9,284 bases of DNA from an uncultured Bacteroidota bacterium (GTDB lineage Bacteria; Bacteroidota; Bacteroidia; Chitinophagales; Chitinophagaceae). The notes below the pieces were generated by a model. The model worked only from the letters and a program-made list of their open reading frames with translations, searched no databases and was not told the DNA's origin. Numbering within the stretch: the first letter of the stretch is position 1; every line of letters begins with the position of its first letter. Of this stretch, positions 6,088 through 9,284 are shown in pieces. Made by a program: the position numbers and the translations under genes. The stretch is taken from assembly GCA_903879995.1 (NCBI GenBank), contig CAIRNW010000398.1, positions 1 through 9,284 of the forward strand, written 5' to 3'.

Positions 6088-6951
6088 ATGATTAAAAAAC
6101 TAGAGCGTATTATCCCCCCTCCTCCCCCACATATGGTGGGAGATGGATTTAGAGTGCATAATTTTTTTCCTTCAGGAGGTATCCAAAATAAACAACGCAT
6201 GAGTCCCTTCTTTATGCTGGACTATGCATCTCCCTATAATTTTCCACCCAGCAAAATTCAACGTGGCGTTGATGTTCATCCACATCGTGGTTTTGAAACA
6301 GTGACAATTGCCTATCAAGGGAAGGTGGCACATCATGACAGCGCCGGAAATCAAGGAGTGATTGGCGAAGGAGATGTACAATGGATGACTGCAGCATCTG
6401 GTGTATTACACAAGGAATATCATGAGAAAAATTTCTCGCAGCAAGGAGGCATCTTTCAAATGGTACAACTCTGGGTTAATCTCCCTGCACAGTTTAAAAT
6501 GACCTCCCCACGCTACCAGGAAATTAAAAAAGAAAAAATGGGCCAGTTTACTTTTGAGGGCGGGTTGCTGGAAGTCATAGCTGGTGAATACATGAATAGT
6601 AAAGGACCTGCTCAAACTTTTAGTCCACTGCATGTCTACAATCTTCATTTGAATACGGGTAAAGAATTCACGCTTGAGCTTCCTGAAGAATTCAATACCG
6701 GAATGCTGGTTATCAAAGGAGCGGTTACTATACAAGAACAATTAGCCCCTGCTGATCACTTTGTGTTATTTCAAAATATTGGCACTAGTATCACAGTAAA
6801 AGCCAAGGAAAGCACCACTCTTCTTATCCTTTCAGGTCAACCCTTGCATGAACCCATTGTAGCCTATGGCCCATTCCTTATGAATCGTTGGGAAGAGATC
6901 GAGCAGGCCGTAGAAGACTTTAATAATGGAAAGTTCGGCGTATTAGACTAA
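6088..6951 (+). CDS. Pirin family protein
   Basis: A 287-residue bicupin of the pirin family, close to the usual length. The N-terminal cupin has the metal-binding set of pirins: His64 and His66 in HPHRGFETVT, and His108 and Glu110 in GVLHKEYHE, expected to bind one iron. HDSAGNQGVIGEGDVQWMTAASG is typical family sequence, and the Pirin_C cupin follows from about residue 175 (HVYNLHLNTG) to ILSGQPLHEPIVAYGPFLMN near the C-terminus. It is cytosolic, with no signal. Family members include quercetin dioxygenases and redox-sensing or enzyme-modulating proteins, so the exact role is open. Residues 10-14 are five prolines in a row. ATG 6088 is chosen because the GDGFRV block then lies at the expected distance; a second in-frame ATG (Met16) would remove only the proline-rich head. 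A perfect -7 element ends 4 nt before the start. Confidence 0.92.
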   Translation: MIKKLERIIPPPPPHMVGDGFRVHNFFPSGGIQNKQRMSPFFMLDYASPYNFPPSKIQRGVDVHPHRGFETVTIAYQGKVAHHDSAGNQGVIGEGDVQWMTAASGVLHKEYHEKNFSQQGGIFQMVQLWVNLPAQFKMTSPRYQEIKKEKMGQFTFEGGLLEVIAGEYMNSKGPAQTFSPLHVYNLHLNTGKEFTLELPEEFNTGMLVIKGAVTIQEQLAPADHFVLFQNIGTSITVKAKESTTLLILSGQPLHEPIVAYGPFLMNRWEEIEQAVEDFNNGKFGVLD

Positions 6952-6960
6952 TCGGTACTT

Positions 6961-6989
6961 TAGACGCATAAATTACTACTATGCGTCTA
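6961..6989 (+). promoter_or_regulatory. Perfect hairpin enclosing the GH20 start codon, terminator-like
   Basis: TAGACGCATA (6961-6970) and TATGCGTCTA (6980-6989) are exact reverse complements separated by a 9-nt loop (AATTACTAC). The ATG of the GH20 gene (6981-6983) is in the right arm. The stem is followed by a T-rich run (CTTTTAATTTTATTACTTTT), so on a transcript reading through from pirin, whose stop is at 6949-6951, it resembles an intrinsic terminator and would also hide the start codon. A 7-of-8 match to the -7 consensus, TACTTTAG at 6956-6963, could start a shorter transcript lacking most of the left arm. Structure is seen in the sequence; function is inferred. Confidence 0.55.
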
Positions 6990-9284
6990 CTTTTAATTTT
7001 ATTACTTTTCCCCTTCCTGGGTATAACGCAACCAATGGTGATACCTGCACCGGCCTATTGGTTACAAAGCGAGGGAACTTTTACGCTCCCCTCCAACTGC
7101 TCCTACTTCCTGGATAATGCACATACATCATCATCTAACACCATCCGTTTACTAGCGGGGGAATTACAAAAGCAATTTCAAATTCAACTGGCTGCTACCA
7201 ACGCAAAACAAGCTACCATCCAAATTCTTCATAAAACTGGTAAAGGCAACAGTACGCCCTCATATGAGTTGCTCGTAAATAAAGAAGGAATTACAATTAC
7301 AGTTACTAGCGCCGAGGCTTTACACCATGCAAATCAGACACTCCTGCAGTTAATAACCAAGGACAATAACAATCAACTAGTAATCCCTTTTCTGAAGATA
7401 GAAGATTTCCCTCGTTTTCAATACCGCGGTATGCATCTGGATGTAGGAAGACATTTTTTCCCAATCAGCTTTATTAAAAAGTATATCGACTGGTTATCTT
7501 ATCACAAACTCAATAAATTTCATTGGCACTTAACAGAAGATCAAGGATGGAGAATTGAAATAAAAAAATACCCCGCACTTACCACAGTTGGGGCCTGGAG
7601 AAATGGAACAATCATAGGCCGCTATCCTGGAAAGGGAAATGATAATATCCATTATGGTGGGTTTTATACACAAGCAGAAATAAAGGAAGTGGTAGCATAC
7701 GCACAGGAGCGATTTGTAGAAGTAATTCCTGAAATTGAAATGCCCGGACACAGTAGCGCAGCCATTGCAGCTTATCCATTTTTAAGTTGTTTCCCCAATA
7801 AACCCACGGTGATCCCCGCTAACATGATTTCAAAAAAATCGCTGGAGGCGCAAAAAAACGGCAGTATAAAATTGGTACAAGAAACATGGGGAGTATTTGA
7901 CGATGTTTTCTGTGCTGGCAAGGAGACAACTTTTGAATTTTTACAAAATATAATAGACGAGATCATTCCATTGTTCCCCTCTCCCTACTTCCACATTGGC
8001 GGTGATGAGTGCCCCAAAACGCATTGGAAACAATGTTCTTTATGCCAACAAAGGATTAAAGAACTTGGGCTAAAGGATGAACATGAATTACAGAGTTATT
8101 TCATCCAGCGCATTGAAAAATACCTAAATAGTAAAGGAAAAACATTGATTGGGTGGGATGAGATTCTGGAAGGAGGTTTGGCTCCTAATGCCGTTGTAAT
8201 GAGCTGGCGAGGAGAAGCAGGTGGTATAGAAGCGGCAAAGCAAGGACATGCCGTTATTATGACACCTGGCAACCCCGTATATTTTGATCATACGCAAGCA
8301 TTAGCAGAGGATTCAGTAACTATTGGCGGTTATAACCCCATTGAAAAAGTTTATGCATACAATCCCTTACCAACAGAAATCCCTGCTAGTAAAGCCAACC
8401 TAGTGCTAGGTGCGCAAGCGAATGTTTGGACGGAGTACATGAAAAATGAAGACAAGATTACTTATATGATTTTTCCTCGTATTGCAGCCCTGAGTGAGTT
8501 ACTGTGGACACCGCTAGACAAAAAAAACTGGACTGAATTTGAAAAGAAAATTGGGCCACTGATAAAAAGATATGAGCAATGGGGTGTGAAACCAAGTATG
8601 GCCTACTACGAAATGGTAAGTAAACTAAGCCCAGACCAAAATAAAAATGGAGTTGAACTTGCCTTAAGTAGTAAATCATCGGAGGGAAAAATAGAATGGA
8701 TCTCTCCTCAAAAAACAAGCTATGATAAACCTGTGTTGATACAATCATCGGGTGTATATCAAGCACAATACGTGACTAAAAACAGAGAAGTAAAAAGCAC
8801 CTTTTCTCAAAAATTTGAAATTAATAAAGCTACAGGCAAGCCCGTCACACTTAAAACACTACCTTCCAAGAGCTATCCTGGCAATGGGGAGTTTACACTG
8901 GTAAATGGAATAAGAAGTCAACCGGGTAAGAATATCCACTTTAGAAATTATCTGGGTTTTGATGGAGGAGATATGGAAGCCACCATCGATCTTGGTAAGA
9001 TTATCCCCGTTCGTACCGTGAAAGCTTTTTTCCTCCATCAACCTGGCAGTTGGATTCACAGACCCCTTGAAATGCAGGTGTCTACTTCCACGGATGGGAT
9101 CAATTTCAAAACTGTAGGCAGTTCTGATAAAATAGTTTACGAGGCAGAAGAAAGTAGTATTGGTCATATACCATTCATTTTCAGCGACAAAACAAGATTT
9201 ATTAAAGTATTAATCAAGAACTTTGGATTAATTAAACCTGGAGATCCTGGTGAAGGAAATAAGCCCTGGCTTTTTGTAGATGAA
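6981..9284 (+). CDS. Secreted GH20 beta-N-acetylhexosaminidase, 3' partial
   Basis: An open frame of 768 codons that runs off the window. It is a family 20 glycoside hydrolase that removes terminal beta-GlcNAc/GalNAc by substrate-assisted catalysis. A hydrophobic signal peptide (about residues 1-17) is followed by the GH20b alpha/beta domain (to about 145) and the catalytic TIM barrel (about 147-510). The barrel contains RGMHLDVGRHF, FHWHLTEDQGWR, and the catalytic pair Asp342-Glu343 in HIGGDE, then WDEILEGG and GAQANVWTEYM. Next come an Fn3/chitobiase-C-like segment (about 555-615) and a discoidin (F5/8 type C)-like carbohydrate-binding domain from about 632. The last residues, NKPWLFVDE, resemble the final strand of that domain, so probably only a few residues are missing. 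An in-frame TAA at 6969-6971 rules out any start upstream of ATG 6981. The enzyme is probably periplasmic or surface-located and acts with the nearby glycosylasparaginase in glycoprotein breakdown. It starts 29 nt after pirin, with its ATG inside a hairpin. Confidence 0.93.
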   Translation, partial: MRLLLILLLFPFLGITQPMVIPAPAYWLQSEGTFTLPSNCSYFLDNAHTSSSNTIRLLAGELQKQFQIQLAATNAKQATIQILHKTGKGNSTPSYELLVNKEGITITVTSAEALHHANQTLLQLITKDNNNQLVIPFLKIEDFPRFQYRGMHLDVGRHFFPISFIKKYIDWLSYHKLNKFHWHLTEDQGWRIEIKKYPALTTVGAWRNGTIIGRYPGKGNDNIHYGGFYTQAEIKEVVAYAQERFVEVIPEIEMPGHSSAAIAAYPFLSCFPNKPTVIPANMISKKSLEAQKNGSIKLVQETWGVFDDVFCAGKETTFEFLQNIIDEIIPLFPSPYFHIGGDECPKTHWKQCSLCQQRIKELGLKDEHELQSYFIQRIEKYLNSKGKTLIGWDEILEGGLAPNAVVMSWRGEAGGIEAAKQGHAVIMTPGNPVYFDHTQALAEDSVTIGGYNPIEKVYAYNPLPTEIPASKANLVLGAQANVWTEYMKNEDKITYMIFPRIAALSELLWTPLDKKNWTEFEKKIGPLIKRYEQWGVKPSMAYYEMVSKLSPDQNKNGVELALSSKSSEGKIEWISPQKTSYDKPVLIQSSGVYQAQYVTKNREVKSTFSQKFEINKATGKPVTLKTLPSKSYPGNGEFTLVNGIRSQPGKNIHFRNYLGFDGGDMEATIDLGKIIPVRTVKAFFLHQPGSWIHRPLEMQVSTSTDGINFKTVGSSDKIVYEAEESSIGHIPFIFSDKTRFIKVLIKNFGLIKPGDPGEGNKPWLFVDE

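Noticed and set aside
6406..6741. 111-codon open frame on the minus strand inside pirin
   Set aside because: It lies wholly antisense to the conserved pirin core and has no recognisable domain.
8458..9167. Two roughly 100-codon minus-strand frames inside the GH20 gene
   Set aside because: They are antisense to conserved GH20 and discoidin-like sequence and show no own motif or promoter.
1..9284. CRISPR array, tRNA, IS element or other direct-repeat structure
   Set aside because: No spaced repeats, cloverleaf, transposase frame or flanking terminal repeats were seen on reading both strands.

Overview
The window looks like a piece of a Bacteroidota chromosome, probably of the Chitinophaga/Sphingobacterium type. 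The evidence is moderately AT-rich coding DNA, very tight spacing, no Shine-Dalgarno motifs in front of the genes, a TAnnTTTG-type -7 promoter element, and gene families typical of that phylum (gluconate-dehydrogenase subunit 3 lipoprotein, glycosylasparaginase next to CutC, GH20 with a discoidin tail). The lineage is an inference from these traits; no rRNA or marker gene is present. The two edge genes run off the window.

Region 1 (1-4249, plus strand) is a tight run of five genes with gaps of 2-14 nt. They are the tail of an MFS nucleoside-permease-like transporter, a hydroxypyruvate-isomerase-like TIM barrel, a GMC flavoprotein dehydrogenase, its small partner subunit (gluconate 2-dehydrogenase subunit 3 family), and a second sugar-phosphate isomerase/epimerase-like TIM barrel. 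Both TIM barrels and the small subunit begin with twin-arginine signals, and the small subunit also has a lipobox. The flavoprotein has no signal of its own but carries a C-x5-C-x3-C motif like that holding a 3Fe-4S cluster in bacterial FAD glucose dehydrogenases. Together this reads as a periplasmic sugar or glycoside oxidation module, with two exported TIM-barrel enzymes that may process the keto-sugar and a permease for uptake.

Region 2 (4251-6029, minus strand) is a two-gene unit, glycosylasparaginase followed by cutC with a 3-nt gap. It converges on region 1 with stop codons one base apart, inside a bulged inverted repeat that may terminate transcription both ways.

Region 3 (6030-9284, plus strand) diverges from region 2 across a 58-nt spacer holding two adjacent perfect palindromes; one contains back-to-back -7-like elements. 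It encodes a pirin and then a secreted GH20 beta-N-acetylhexosaminidase with a C-terminal discoidin-like domain, truncated by the window edge. The GH20 start codon lies inside a perfect 10-bp hairpin. Glycosylasparaginase (splits GlcNAc-Asn) and GH20 (removes terminal GlcNAc) fit together as end steps of N-glycan breakdown; pirin and CutC have no clear place in that pathway.

No tRNA, rRNA, CRISPR or mobile element was seen, and there is no gene-free stretch longer than 60 nt.
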